Part shown: positions 1 through 16,049 of the stretch, in pieces
Layout of the letters: each line of letters begins with the position of its first letter
Numbering within the stretch: the stretch's first letter is position 1
NCBI GenBank assembly: GCA_033807695.1
Contig: CM066306.1
Coordinates: forward strand, 372,001-436,000
Direction: 5' to 3'
From: Daedaleopsis sinensis
Lineage: Eukaryota > Basidiomycota > Agaricomycetes > Polyporales > Polyporaceae
DNA: 64,000 bases
Notes under the pieces: model-generated
Database searches by the model: none
What the model was told of the DNA's origin: nothing
What the model saw: the letters and a program-made list of their open reading frames with translations, nothing else
Translations under genes and position numbers: made by a program

Positions 1-675
1 ACAGGCTGGACGCTCACCAGTGTCGACGAGTCGAGTATCGTCTGTCCAACGTCGAGTAATGAGCGTGTAGGTAAAGGATAGGATATACTACTGGCACTGT
101 CGCTGTACGAGGGATCTTCAACCCGGTCTGAGGACTCGCTTGGCTGTCAGTATCCATCACAGTCAGGCATACGTTTGTTTGCAGCTATAAGTGAATGTCT
201 AGCTCACCTGCACCTGTGCGTATCCTGGCAGCCGACCACCACGAAGGCCTGCAGTCACCTCACCTCAGCAAGGGGGAACCAGCTCAGAGCTGGTGGTCTG
301 GTAAAAACCTGTGAATGTGCTTGGCAATGAAGGCGGGTTCGATGTCATTGCTCACCACGTAGGGGTTGCATCCCGGGAAGCTGTTCGGTCTCGACACCAT
401 CATGTGGGAATCAATTAGTAGCACTGCCATCACTCAGTCGTTGCTATGATAAAATGATGATCGTCGTTAATGATTTCCATCAAGGTACGCCGTAGATACA
501 TTTTCTTTATTCAAAGCCTCCTTTTGAACGCGTGCTATGGTCCGTGCGGTACATAATGATATACTGTAGTCGAGGCACTTGTAGAGCTAGATCTTGAGAG
601 CGATGCAAGAGGATGCAAGCAGAGGATACTAGTAAGACTTAAGCATCGCTAGTCGTTTACTAGTCTTTCCTAGTA
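1..675. other. left-edge intergenic stretch
   Basis: I see no open frame with coding character, no RNA gene and no repeat in this stretch. It ends at the TA target site of the MITE that follows. Confidence 0.5.
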
Positions 676-953
676 CTGTACCATTTCGACCTAATATTCA
701 TGTCACGCGTCACAAGAGGTCTTGAATCTGAATAATCGGAAGTCTGTCCCGCGTCACAAAGGTCGTTGAAGATCGCTTGAAGTCAATGTCACGGGCGCTT
801 TACGGGCGCTAACCGCGTTTTGGCAGAGGATCCTAGCCTATGAATGGAATATTTGAGGTTGTCCCATGGTCACAAGGGGCTGCTAAGCGATGAATATTCA
901 TGATTTCGGTGTCACTTGTCCCCCCCCATGAATATTAGGTCGAAATGGTACAG
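676..953. mobile_element. MITE, Tc1/mariner-like, 278 bp
   Basis: Two perfect 27-bp terminal inverted repeats bound this element: 676-702, beginning CTGTACCATTTCGACC, and its exact reverse complement at 927-953. Each end is flanked by TA (674-675 and 954-955), the target duplication typical of Tc1/mariner-superfamily elements. There is no coding capacity. Inside, a motif with core CGCGTCACAA and a following TTGAA is repeated twice near the left arm. The superfamily assignment rests on the TA duplication and the small size; no autonomous partner is present in this window. Confidence 0.85.
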
Positions 954-1444
954 TACGTTTAACTTACGGCACACGGACAAGTCCGGGTGGGATGATTGAA
1001 GGTGCGGAAGCATCCGGAGGAAGAGCAAAATACTTACCTTATCGGGGTGATGAAGGAGTTCGATCCCCAGGATGTCCACCACTTAAGTAACGGGAGAACT
1101 TGGAGTCGAGTCCAATTATTGACCATCGTGATCTAAGTATGGGCACTTGAAGCTGTCCCGGGCTGAAAGGCGCTCTCATCGTACGCCCATGATGCATGAA
1201 CGTCGATGTAGGGATTTTATAGATTAGAACAACATAGCCATCTAATACTTGCGATTGTCCGTGCTCATCTGATATTCCCCACAATGTCCGGGCCCCTAAT
1301 TATGTCACCTATAAATGCTTATGTCTTCTTTCACGGTGCGAATGGCTCTGTGCAGCTTGAAATTTACGAGTTGAGAGGACTGCCACAGTGCATAGATGAT
1401 CATAATGAGCATGCAGCGAGCATAGAATCCGAAGAATGAATCAC
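954..1444. other. intergenic, downstream of peroxidase 1
   Basis: This is the 3' flank of the minus-strand peroxidase gene. An 81-codon open frame (1039-1284, minus) has no recognisable features and is not called. Confidence 0.4.
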
Positions 1445-3167
<1,723 letters not shown>

Positions 3168-3282
3168 GATGAGGTTGTGTTCGTCGATGAGCGTAGAGAG
3201 GCGCGTTGTAGCCGTGGAATGAGTATGCCCGTGAGGTCGTCGAGGTGCTGTCCGATGCAGTTGACCCTGCCCACCCGAGGTC

Positions 3283-3289
3283 TTTTATA
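3283..3289 (-). promoter_or_regulatory. TATA box of peroxidase 1
   Basis: TATAAAA on the minus strand lies about 115 bp upstream of the ATG. Peroxidase 2 has the same motif at the equivalent place. Confidence 0.6.
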
Positions 3290-6005
3290 CCATTGCTCTG
3301 TGTGTGTCTAGAACTGATGAGCAGCACACACAGGCATTTGGTACCAGAGCTAAAGGCCCTCCATGCCCGCGCCGGGAGCGACACGTCCTCCCTCTCGCGT
3401 CGTCGGCACCACTGAGGCGCTCTGCCCGCGCCTGCGCCTGTCACATCAGAGTTGTAAATAGCAGGGAAGTCACTACGTCCCAAGCCGTATATGCAGAGCC
3501 GCGAGACGACGCGACGCACCGACGCTCGGGCGGTGTGCCCAATGGCAACACGTTGATTGACGCATTTGCTGTTACGTCTTTGGGCTTGGTTGTGCACACA
3601 CGGACGCGGCGCGTCGGGCCCGGGAGGGAGGGCGCCCACAGCAAGGGCGGTACGATGCGGCGCAGTGATCAGCTTCGTTCGCGGATTGACAGATGCGTTC
3701 CCGCATAAGAGCTTCAAGCCCGCATGGATGAACCGCAAGGACGCAGCGTCACTTCCTGACCAGCCTGGATGCACAGTGCAAGGGCGCGCCGACGTCGGCT
3801 GTGAGACACATGAGCGACTAAGAAGGCGGCAATGGGGTTTTCGAAGTGTGGTCAAGACGACAGCCGGGGAAGAGGCGGGTACTAGGATGCGCTGTTGGAC
3901 CGCGTAGCGGGAGTAGTTGGGCTCTGATCGGGCATGAGGGTGAGAGCCCGTCAGGGCGCAAACGTTTCGAAGGAAGACTGCGCAATAAGTGTACGTACTT
4001 GCAGTCAGTGTTGCTGCACGGGGTTATGACCCGAGAGCACAGAGAATGATTCCAGGACTCAGAGGTACTTGACTGGAGGCACTGTTGGAGACCATTTGTA
4101 TAGCCGGCTGACTACGCAGAAGTTGCCGGGTTGGCTGTGTCTTGTCAGCAGCTGGGGCAACCAGACTCAGGCCTGGAAACGCCGCCGGTTGGGCGTAGTA
4201 TCGGCTTAGTGTATATCTCACGACGCCCATTCTGATGATTGCGTGTAATAGATGGATGCAGCAGCTTGTGAGCATCCATGGGAGAGTGTAAAGCAAAGAC
4301 ATTTACCAACTGGGAGGGCATCTTCATCGTTGACTCAGAACGATCTTGAAGGGTCGCCAAGTCTGGGAATTGTTAGCTCGAAGCCGAGGTTCAGTGAAGC
4401 CTGTAAAGATTTTAGTTCGCCCTGCCGCTGGCTCCAGGATTGGAAATGGAGAGTGAACTGTAATTGAAAAACCTGGCAGCCTGCAGACTGGCAGTGCGCG
4501 AGGGGACTCATCGTGAGACAATGATGCCGCGGCAGTTCCATAGACAAAAATCCTTCTGCGACTGAGCGTGCTGGATGGCTTGAGCGATGGGCTGAGGACG
4601 CCGCGCAAGCGGCATAACAATACTGGAGACTGGAGGTCGGAGTTCGACGTTCAACGTTCAACTTTCAACTTGAACGTTAAAATTTTGAACTCCAACCTCC
4701 CGAGCGTAGTACCTACTTTGGTACTAAGCCACGTCATTTTAAGTTCCGACGCTCGGACTTTGTAGGCGCCTGGCACACAGCCTCCGTGGCGCTTAACCAC
4801 CCGCTGCCACTCTAGTACTATGCGTCGCTTCTCTATTCCTAACGAGTTGCGCTCTTGCGCTTAGGGCCTTTGCTCAGATCGCCCAGATGTGTTCTAGGAC
4901 GTACTCGACGCTTTCTTGCTGATTCTGGAGCTGATGAATTGTGAGTAGTCACGTGCTACCCTAGTAAGTACAGTGACGACTACAGTGCATTTTCCTACCA
5001 ACCGCGTTGCCACGTTCTAACTTCTGACGACAAACTCTAGCCTGACAGACGAATTCAAAAATGGGACAGACCTGCTTCTGCCGGCGGCCTTTGATCTGAA
5101 CTTCAGGGAAGTTTTAATGTGGGAGAGAACCTTGAGTCCGGGGCCGTCCGATCATCGTGTGCGCACTAAGTGTCACGAAACATCTCTCTTTCATGCACCG
5201 AGCCATTCTACATACTTATCACTAGCTTTGAATTTGCAGCGAAAACTTATGAGTCGTCCATCTACTGCGGGTCTGCCTAATATGCGCACACCATATCGAC
5301 TGAGTCAGAGCTAATGTTACCCGCCCCCTCGCTCACTGGTTCACCTCTCACGGGTACATCGTCTAGTACGAGAGCTCACAGGGTGTCCACTCATACACAT
5401 GGCGTGACATTTTTTGGTCCCGTCGCGCTCTACTAGACTTAGCGCATCCTGCTCGTGGACTCCGCCCATCGAAAACAGTACTTGGCCTGACTGTCATCGG
5501 ACTTTCCGAACCAGATATGCATCCGCGCCATGCAATTTGAGTTTGTGCGCTCGACAAACGCGGCCAGCGCGTCGGAAGTGCCGTCCAGTATCCGACAGAC
5601 GATGCCAGTGGAGTGCAGAGTAGATGGGGATAGAACGGAGCATCTCACTCACACGGACATCGTCGTAGAGTACTAGTTGTGCCCTCATGGTCATACTCTG
5701 TATTGCTTAGGCTGGCGAATCATTAGAGAGGTTGGTCATCACGCGCACTGTCTCGAGTACGCAGGCTTGATGGTGCAGCCGTGAACGTCCAAACATGTCA
5801 CAATATATTTCGCAGCCTAGAACGAACACCATATAGCATCTATTCACGATCTTCGACCCATTCTAAGTATCACCAGAACATATCGATTGGATGTTGCCTT
5901 CGCCGACGTGGAGCCTGTGATTTAGATTTACGAGTCCCGGGGACTGTTGAATGTTGGATGGATGGATCGTCAGTATAGGGATGCTGCAGCAAACATTCAA
6001 AGGAC
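3290..6005. other. peroxidase 1 upstream region and spacer
   Basis: The first 600 bp or so (to about 3,860) is promoter sequence shared with peroxidase 2. A conserved block around 3,660-3,715 reappears at about 8,235-8,285 (TTGACAGATGCGTTCCCGC versus TTGACAAATCGTTCCCGC). The rest, to the stop codon of peroxidase 2, holds no convincing gene. A cluster of inverted repeats sits at 4632-4756. Confidence 0.5.
4632..4756. repeat. inverted-repeat cluster
   Basis: The segment 4632-4700 is an imperfect palindrome. GGAGGTCGGAGTTC at 4632-4645 pairs with GAACTCCAACCTCC at 4687-4700, and an inner AACGTTCAA pairs with TTGAACGTT. It is followed by CCGAGCGT (4700-4707) facing ACGCTCGG (4749-4756), which enclose TAGTACC (4707-4713) facing GGTACTA (4720-4726). 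It may be the relic of a foldback or MITE-like element; no target duplication was found. Confidence 0.5.
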
Positions 6006-7782
6006 TCACACAGGGAGGATGCTCGTCATAGGGCCTACACAAGAAACGAGCGTCAGTCAGCTCTCCTGTACGAAAGCACGGCACAAGGACGTACCAGGCA
6101 CAGTAGACAGCGTCGGGAACGGCGTGGAAGCGCACGCGGCCTCGATGTCGCTCATCGTCAACCCCGCGGGGAGGAAGGGGTCCGCGACCGTGCCGCTCGG
6201 GGTGGGAATCACGTCCGAGCAGTCCGTGAGCGCGCTCTCGTCAAATCCGAGTAGCGACATCTTTCGCATCGTCTGCTCGAACTTCTGCAGCATGTTCGCG
6301 CGGTCCGCTAGAGGGCCGAAGGTCGTGGCGCAGCGCGTCGGACGGGGTGCGCGGGTACATGTGCATGTGGTCAGCATCGAATGCACAGCTCGGTATAGCA
6401 CGCAGGAGGGAGGGATGAAGGGACGAGTGCGTACCGATCATCTTCTGCCATTCGCACGCCGTAGCCGAGTGACTAGAGTGACGGAGAAGGTCAGGTCCGT
6501 CTGTCGGGCCGCCGACGGGGATAAGAGGCTACGTACCGACCGAGCGCGAAGTCAGACTGGAGCCGGAACTCGCCCGGGTAGGCCGAGAGCACTTCGCCGT
6601 CGTGAAGGGTGTCGCCGGGCGTGACGGTGCCGTTGACCATGGTCTCGACGAAGAACTGAGAATCGAAGTCGGACGGAGTCGAGTCAAACGGCGTGCCGGG
6701 GATGGACTGCCGCGGCACGCGCAGGACAAGCGATGTAGTCAGCATGTGCCTTTCGCCGAGGAAAACTGATGAAGAACGCATGGACAAACCGTGTCAACGA
6801 TGCTCTGGTCGCCGATTGTGTGCGAAACGAGGAGCCAGACGAGCTCGACGGCGCTGAAGCCGGCGTCCTGGAACCGCGCGAGGATCGTGTCGGCCGAGTC
6901 CGAGGAGACCGAGATCAGACCGTCGGGCGCTGCCTGGGAGGAGTTCGAGCGCCCTGCGAGGAACGGAACCTGGGGGCCGCCGTTACAGTTCGCGGCGCCT
7001 ACAGCGCCTGCGAACTGGATGCTGTTCAGGAGACGAAAACGTGAGCGTCAGGGCGGATGGTGATAAAAAGCGGCGCCGATCGAGCTGCATACAAATCACC
7101 GAAGGAGACGTTGTACTTGACGGCGAAGCCACGCTCGTCCTCGACAATGTCGTCCAGTCCGCCGTTCGCGAAGTAGGCAAGTTCGATGTCGGAGTGGGCC
7201 ATGATGGAACCGTCTGATGCGACTATGAGTGCACGAAACTATTAATGGATGAAAGAGTATTCTTATACCGGCACCACCGCCTCTGAAGTTACCATCAGTC
7301 GCTGCTTGAGATATGAATTAAACCATTGTTCTCACCCGAACTTGCCCGCTGCTGTCAGCGAGGGGGAGAAGGCCAGGGCATCGTGGAAGGTCAGCTATTC
7401 GGATGGCGGTAAGCTCGTTGCAGTCTGAGGGACCTTCGGAGAGCATAGTCACCCGCAATGCCTCGTGTGCTTCCTCGCCACACTCGCCACCATGGAAACT
7501 ACGAAGGCAAACAGTAAGCAGTAAGCATTGAAGTCTTGTGAGACGCGGGGACCACGAAGGAACTGACAGGTTGGTCTGGATGTCGTCGAGGACATCGAAC
7601 CAGACGCAGCACTGTGGTGGACCAGTGAGCCATGCATCCAAGATTTACGCAGGGGTGAAGCTCACCGCATCGTTCGCGGTGGTCTTGCCATTGCTGCACG
7701 TCGCCCGCCTGTTCACAGGTGGAACGGCGGCGGTGACGGTAGCAGCGAGAACGAAGAACGTCAGGAAAGCTACGGAAAACAT
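6006..7782 (-). CDS. class II heme peroxidase (ligninolytic type), copy 2
   Basis: This is a paralogue of the peroxidase at 1445-3167, in tandem and on the same strand. The ATG at 7782 opens a signal peptide, a propeptide ending in RR and mature [12 protein letters not shown]. All ten introns sit at the same codons as in copy 1. The final exon (6006-6034) encodes GPMTSILPV. The distal block [16 protein letters not shown], the calcium-site FGGGGADGSI, the Trp-bearing [13 protein letters not shown] and the proximal His are all present. The residue equivalent to Mn-ligand Asp175 is Ser (HTIGDQS), with an Asp two positions earlier. As in copy 1, the LiP/VP-type surface Trp is kept and the canonical Mn triad is incomplete. 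The gene appears intact and secreted. Its expected role is oxidation of lignin or phenolics using hydrogen peroxide. Confidence 0.92.
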
Positions 7783-7886
7783 GGTCAAGTGATGCGTAAA
7801 CGGGGAAATGTGTGTTCCAACCGTGGTATGCCCGTGAGGTCGTCGAAGTGCTGTTCGATGTAGCTCGTCCTCCCTCTCCACAGGGA

Positions 7887-7893
7887 TTTTATA
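7887..7893 (-). promoter_or_regulatory. TATA box of peroxidase 2
   Basis: TATAAAA on the minus strand lies about 105 bp upstream of the ATG at 7782, matching the arrangement in copy 1. Confidence 0.6.
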
Positions 7894-7899
7894 GCATTG

Positions 7900-9560
7900 T
7901 CTTATCTGCTTCCGAAGGGAGGTACTCATGCAGCAGCATGTTCTCTCCCAGGGACTGAGGCCTTTCATGCCCGCGCGGGATCAACGTGGACGATCCTCCT
8001 CCCGCCCCGTAAGCGCTGAGAGTAGCACCCTAAAACTTATCAAAGCCATAAATAACACGGAGTTTAACACATACATGCGGAACGAAACAGAGGCGCTGAG
8101 ACACCAGGGCCGACGCGTTGACTGGCGCATCTGGTGTTACGTTTTTGAGCTTCAACGCGGCGCGACGGCTCCTAGCCGCTAGCGTGAGCCGGCAAGGCGC
8201 GCACAAGACAAGGTATCATGATACTTAGGTTGCGGTGGCAATAATCAGCATCGCTCGCGGGTTGACAAATCGTTCCCGCAAGAGAGGTTGCCCGCCACAT
8301 GCAGCAGCAGAAATCTACTGGACTGGGTCGTTGAAGATGACGGGTGTAGAACTTCCGGGCGCGCCGATGTCGGTGGTGGGATTAAGAGCGACTCGGAGCT
8401 CGGTTTTCGGTTCTCGATGTGAGCCCGGTGCGACGGTCGGGGGAGGTGGGCACTACGAGTATCAGCAAATAAAGTCAGTGAAAGCAGGGGCCTCACATGA
8501 GCCTCACAAATTCGAGATATGGTCGAATCATTCGTGCACCCAACAAGTCAGAGTGATTCCACTCTTGCTCAGGCGCTGAGAATACTTAGTGATCCTGCCA
8601 CAAGCCAGCGATATGATCGACGTGGCGCACTTTTGCAATCCCACATTATCTCCGTTGCTGACTGTGAGGGAAGGCGACAGTTGATATGTTCTATGTACTG
8701 AGAACCCACGATGATGGTCGATTCTGCGGATCGAAGAGCAAGGATAAGTTTCGCATGCGGTACTTCATGACACAGCAGCGATACAGACCCATTCAGCAAA
8801 TTTACCTGGGAATGCGGCCCTGTCGGGAGACCCGGAAACAAAGATCCCGCATGAAGTCTAGGAGGAGGATATGAAGGCGTCGCCAATCATCAATGGCCAA
8901 CAATCACAGCGTGCGAATGCGAGTAACCATTCGGCGCCAGGCAGAAGCTGTGGGCCCGGCCAGAGCAATTCGCTGTTAAGTCCGCCGAAGGGTGAAGTGC
9001 ATCTCGAATCGAGTGGCAGATGCTCGACTACTTAGCCCAGAGCCGGGGTGGTGTGCCAAATTCCAATGATGTAGTCCGAGCTGCCGCCGATACTAGTAGG
9101 CGGCGGAGTGTGTTGGAAGATCGTGCCTGAGGCGGTAGGATGCTTGAAGCTCGAAGATATTAAGCATACAAGGTGAGTGAGAGGAGGTGAGCTGGCTGCT
9201 GCAGCCAGTGAGAGAGTCAGATTCATCGGAGAGGCCCTCGTCTGACTCTGAGTCAGTTTGTCGCCTACGTCACGTGTCTACAGTTGTCAACTCGTTGAAG
9301 CGCTTAGCGCGTAACCACCACGGTCAGGCTCGCTCCAGAGTCCACCGTCTAAGCTCGCTTCTCGGAGTCTGCTATATGTACTAGAAAATTGAGTAGTAGC
9401 AAACTACTAGTCTGGGGCCTCCTTAATCCTCGTGTCTATGTTTCTGGACTCTGGAACACATGCATGTGAGTACTGGAGTCCCTTGCATTTTCTTCGATTT
9501 TATCACGCCGCTCTTCTGCCATGACTCAAAACAAATCATGTTTCTGACAAGCGCTTTTCA
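7900..9560. other. peroxidase 2 upstream region, otherwise empty
   Basis: To about 8,520 this resembles the promoter of peroxidase 1. Beyond that I see only short open frames without coding character. Confidence 0.4.
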
Positions 9561-9925
9561 AACCGTCAAATGTGGGATGCTATCATGCTATACCATCCGA
9601 GTCGTACGATCGTGGACTTTGCAGTTTTTCTGAATCTCCTAATGCTTCAACAGCTGACTTTTCGTGAGTATGGTGGACGTAATAGGATTTACGCAAATTC
9701 CTATCTTCTCGAGAATTGCTCGCCGAGAGGCTCCGACGACTTCTGGCTTTCACACTTTACGGCGAGGCCACTTCAATGTGGTTTGTTCTTTGAAGTAATA
9801 CAAGCACAACTTCAGTACGACATCAGGCGGAACATCTAGCTCCGAGTCACCGGTTTCGGCGAGGAACGGCGGCATGCATTCTGACAGTAAGTCTACCAGT
9901 CAATTACAGAATTTCCTACTACGAG

Positions 9926-10406
9926 CTCGCAGCTGCGGATGCGCTCGTTACCCCGTCTGCCACTGGCAGACTTCCGTCCATCAACACCCCGTCTACTATC
10001 GCTATCCCTACCACGCCCATCCCAGCAAACTCCGAGCCAACGGTGACGACGGGCCTGGCCATCTCTTCGTCTCCCGCACTTATCGTGTACTACTCGTCGG
10101 ATTCGAGCGAGCCCACCTCCACATCCGATTCCCAGGCAGAGCCTACCCTCGCAGTCGCAGTCCCCGTCTCCCAACGATCGCCACGCAGGTCGGCGGGCCA
10201 GTCTGAGAACCACCTCTGTGGACGAGCCCGAGCCGACGTCGAGCTACGACAAGTACCCGGATGAAGGTCGGGACGAATATCGCGACGAGGGTCGCGACGA
10301 GTGCCCGGATGAGGGCCGCGACGATGCGCCCGAAGAGGGAGAGTCGCCCGAGTACGACCGGCAGGATCCGGATGCTGAGGGTGACAACACCGTCCCAGAG
10401 GAGTAG
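9926..10406 (+). pseudogene. possible 3' part or relic of an unidentified gene
   Basis: Two adjoining stretches look coding but lie in different frames. The first (about 9,926-10,264) is Ser/Thr/Pro-rich. The second (to the TAG at 10404-10406) is strongly acidic, with the repeated unit DEGRDE/DEGRDD around 10,258-10,325. No ordinary intron links them; the only GT-AG between the frames is 13 nt long. It may be a frameshifted relic or the end of a gene whose upstream exons I cannot place. No family is recognised. Confidence 0.25.
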
Positions 10407-10626
10407 ATGGCAAGACCGAGTCGCAGAGACGGACATCATATGGATGTGTATGCGGTCTTGTTGACCCTGTGGTCATCGTACCATAATACTCCTGATATTC
10501 CCGCACTCCTCCTAGACAGTCGGACACCATACTCGCCCATTCTACTCAGTGGCGCACGGTGGGCGCCCCGGTTCAGCATCAGGTTCATCGTAAGCACATC
10601 GAGCGACGTATCCCACATCTTGCACC

Positions 10627-12808
10627 TCATATAGGCTCTGCGGTAGTGTACGCCCATAGCGAGCCCCTCGCCCGCGTCGTACGTACGATCTTCCACCCCG
10701 CCGACGAAGCCAACGCCGACAGCTCATGTAGCGTCCGCTCCTTTGCGTTCAGCACCGCCATCATCTGCAACGACCGCCTCAATGTCAACATCGACCCCGC
10801 CGACGTTAAACTAAACCACGAGTACGGAACGCACCGAGATGTCCATGAGGTACTCCGGCGCACTCGCCTTGCCCAGGTTCGTGAGCAGCGGCGATCCTTC
10901 CGGCACGAACGTCCGAACCGCACCCGGGATCAGCTCCCCGTTGTCCGAGTCGTCGTAGCACGCATATGGAAGGATCACATCGACGATGAGCAGTTTCGTG
11001 TCCGCGGTGGCGGCATCGCGGAGGAGCCCGAGCATCCTGCACGAGCATCTGCGTGAGCACCCAGAAGCAGGAGATGACGACTCTGCCGCAATATATTGGC
11101 AGTATTTACTCACTTGCGCACCTTATCGTCCGACCAGTTGTGCGTGCACCCCCTGACCACGAAGACGCGCACCGAGGCCGCCGTGCCCTGCGGCTGCGGC
11201 GTGAAGAAGTCGTGCGCGAGGAAGATCACCCGGCCGGACGCCAACAACTCCGAGTGGGACGCGCCCCAAATCTAGCAAGTAGTGCGTGCACCCATACCCT
11301 ACACGTTCAATTCGCAGATTCACATCGATCGAATGGTTCATCAGAGACTCACCGACGGTGCGATCTTGACGACCTGCTCCCTGTCCTGCACGACGAACCG
11401 GAGGTGTGGGAACGCCTCTGCGAGGACGACGGAGGTCGAGCCGACGCCGCCCCCGACGTCTACGACGAGTGCGTCCTGCGGGAGGTCGGTCCAAGGGAAC
11501 GCTGTCAGTTTCATGCGTAACAGCGACTTCAGTACGCGTTCCGATGGAATAGACGGAACGCCAGCAACTGATAGGCACCTTCGATGATGTTCTCCGCGAC
11601 CTCCCACATCCTTGTGGCGGTCATCGCGCGGCCGAACTCGCGCAGTCGGGCGGCATTCACGGGCAGCTCGAGCCACTCGAAGTACCCTAGCTCTGTGCGG
11701 AACGCCAGGTTGAACGGGGTCTCGTAACGACTTGGGGCGGCGCAGTCTTCTGAGCTGTGGAGGGGCGCAGTGCGTTGCTTGTGCGGGAGAAGCGCGTCGG
11801 TCATGTGCGCTATGGACTTGAAGAACTCGTCAGAACTGTGGGTTGCATTGTCAGTCGGTCCTGAACGAGCAAGCGCACTAACAGAGCATGCTGCACGCAC
11901 ATCATAGCCACAAAAGCAGCGATTCCGTCGGTTCCGTCGTGCTTCGAGGTGGGGCTGGAGGATCGAGTTAGTTCACGTCCGACGATGGAACAGGAGGTAT
12001 GGGATTCACGAACGCTGCGCGGAGCTGCTCTAGCGTCTTGCCGGAGTCAACCAGCGCCGACAGCCTGTTGTTCGTAAACACGTCCGGCCGCACCTCGCGC
12101 AGCCAGTGGTAGGTGGCCAACAGCCGCAAGATGTGACCTGTAAGTAATCGTCGTAAGCGTTTGGCATTCTCCTATATCTCGTAACATAGGTAGCTGAGCT
12201 TACCTAACTTGCCCGGATCGACTGGATGGCGACTAGAATGGCTTGGGTCCAGCTCGTCAATCTCCCTCGCGATGTCGTTGACATGTATCCCATCTGGGCC
12301 CGCCGCACGGAGGACCTCGACCGTGTTCGACGCCTCCAGAAACCGCAGACACGCCGCGAGGTGCCCCTGTCCATGGCAAACGCGCCCATAACCCGTCAGT
12401 TCGCAGTCAGAGTTCGAGTCGGACCACAAGATGTCGGGAAGTGCGCGCGGGAATCGGAGAAAGTGCACTCACACTATGCACGCCTTCAACGAGCGAGAAG
12501 AACGGCCGGTTCACGGCCGCAGCAAGCTGCCCGCACGCAGCGACGATCCGGTTCGCCGCGCCGACCACAGCAGGCTCCGCCGCGAGGCGCTCGGCGGCCT
12601 CCTCCTCGGCGCTGTGCGGCGCGTTCTTGTAGTACGGAACGTCAAGAGGCGGGAAGTCCAATGGTCGTGCTTCCAGGTCCGATGCCGCGTCCGCGTCCGC
12701 GTCTTGGTAGTCAGGTGCTTGTGCTTGGGGTGCGTGGTACACGCGCTCGATCTCGTCGAGCGCGTCGCCGATGATGGCGTGTAGGGCGCGGAGGGTGGTG
12801 AATGTCAT
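10627..12808 (-). CDS. plant-type O-methyltransferase
   Basis: This is an S-adenosylmethionine-dependent O-methyltransferase of the COMT-like (methyltransferase 2) family, predicted to methylate a small phenolic or other hydroxylated metabolite in the cytosol. There are nine exons. The first boundaries are 12473-12808, 12204-12366, 12010-12137, 11901-11941, 11579-11835 and 11353-11501, and the frame stays open to the TGA at 10627. The N-terminal half carries the winged-helix dimerisation region, with HLAACLRFLEASNTVEVLRA typical of the family. The SAM-binding loop is LVVDVGGGVGSTSVVLAEAF, followed by LRFVVQDREQ. The usual catalytic His region is represented by GCTHNWSDDKV, where families normally have a His-Asp-Trp motif; the replacement of Asp by Asn is notable. 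The C-terminus (MAVLNAKERTLHELSAL, then SAGWKI) is typical. The substrate is unknown. Confidence 0.85.
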
Positions 12809-13483
12809 GTCCGATTCGGAGCTGCGAAGCTGAGATCACACCTTGGGGTGTGCGCCGTGGGTAGGCCTCACTAGGACGTGCTGCTCGTGGGAGGTGCGTC
12901 TTATATGGGCCGCTAGGTGCTGGTGATTGACACCCAAAGGTCCCGTGAACGCAACGGATGAACGGATACATCGCGGCAGCGTCTGCGATGTCGCATGATG
13001 ACCAGCTCAAGGAGGCTAGCTCTGTGGAATCTTCATTTTCCGCCCGAAGACATCTAGTGCAAGAGGAGGTACGTCAACGTCAAACATGACTTGAGGTAGG
13101 CTAGACACTGCTTTACTCATCGTCCCTGTCTCTGAACGTTCTGAACGCTGAACTAGCGGAACCTTTCGCGCCGACGGCGATGGTGCACGAAGGCTTGTCA
13201 CGTCATGTGGTATGAGCACATAACACTTAGGCATAGGATAATTGTCCTAGAGCGCAGCATCACCGACACTACGATCGCCAACACAAACCCTGCGACACAA
13301 TCTTCAGCGACTGGTACACGCACTATGATGAGGAGAACCACTCACCACAGTGACAAAGTATACATGTAAGCCTGGAAGATTCATGCACACGAAGCGTTCA
13401 CCATCCAAACACAATGACATTATACTACAGATACATCCATGATCATGACGACTTGACTATCGCGACTTCGCGGACAACAACGC
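12809..13483. other. intergenic between O-methyltransferase and polyubiquitin
   Basis: This holds the promoter of the O-methyltransferase (minus) and the 3' flank of the polyubiquitin gene (minus). I see no other gene. Confidence 0.5.
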
Positions 13484-15690
<2,207 letters not shown>

Positions 15691-15692
15691 CT

Positions 15693-16048
15693 CATGGTTT
15701 CTTCTTTGCGGCCGGATAAAGTATGGGACCTTTATGCAAGCAAACTTGGTCCATAAGGATACGGTCACCCTCTATGGTATCCAGAACCATCAGGGTGTCC
15801 TCCTGAGGATCAGGAAATCAAGATTGGGGATGTCGGTCGTCTCCGCGAGGGTTATTTCCACCTATGGTTCAACTGTATGCGCTCCGAAAGCGACCCGAGG
15901 AACCAGACGACGTGGGGCGTCCACGACAGCCTCCAGGTGTTTGAGCCGCTGGGACTCCGGCAGAGGCCCAGATTCCGGCCAGGATCCATACGTGCTCAGT
16001 CGAAGCACAGTCTCCTGCACTATTGATTTTGGGGCTTCGGTCGGGTAA
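15693..16048 (+). pseudogene. relic of an agaricomycete 'GDVG' family gene
   Basis: Three fragments in different frames line up like the N-terminus of a large family of uncharacterised agaricomycete proteins. First comes an ATG-initiated piece with PDKVWDLYASKL (15693-15754). Next is GYGHPLWYPEPSG, then IKIGDVGRLREGYFHLWFNC (about 15758-16027). Last is VLSRSTVSCTIDFGASVG, in another frame, ending at the TAA near 16048. Frames change at about 15,755 and about 15,980, and the normal downstream several hundred residues are missing. I conclude it is a truncated, frameshifted relic. The family's function is not known to me, and the family match is from memory of its motifs. Confidence 0.5.
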
Positions 16049-16049
16049 G

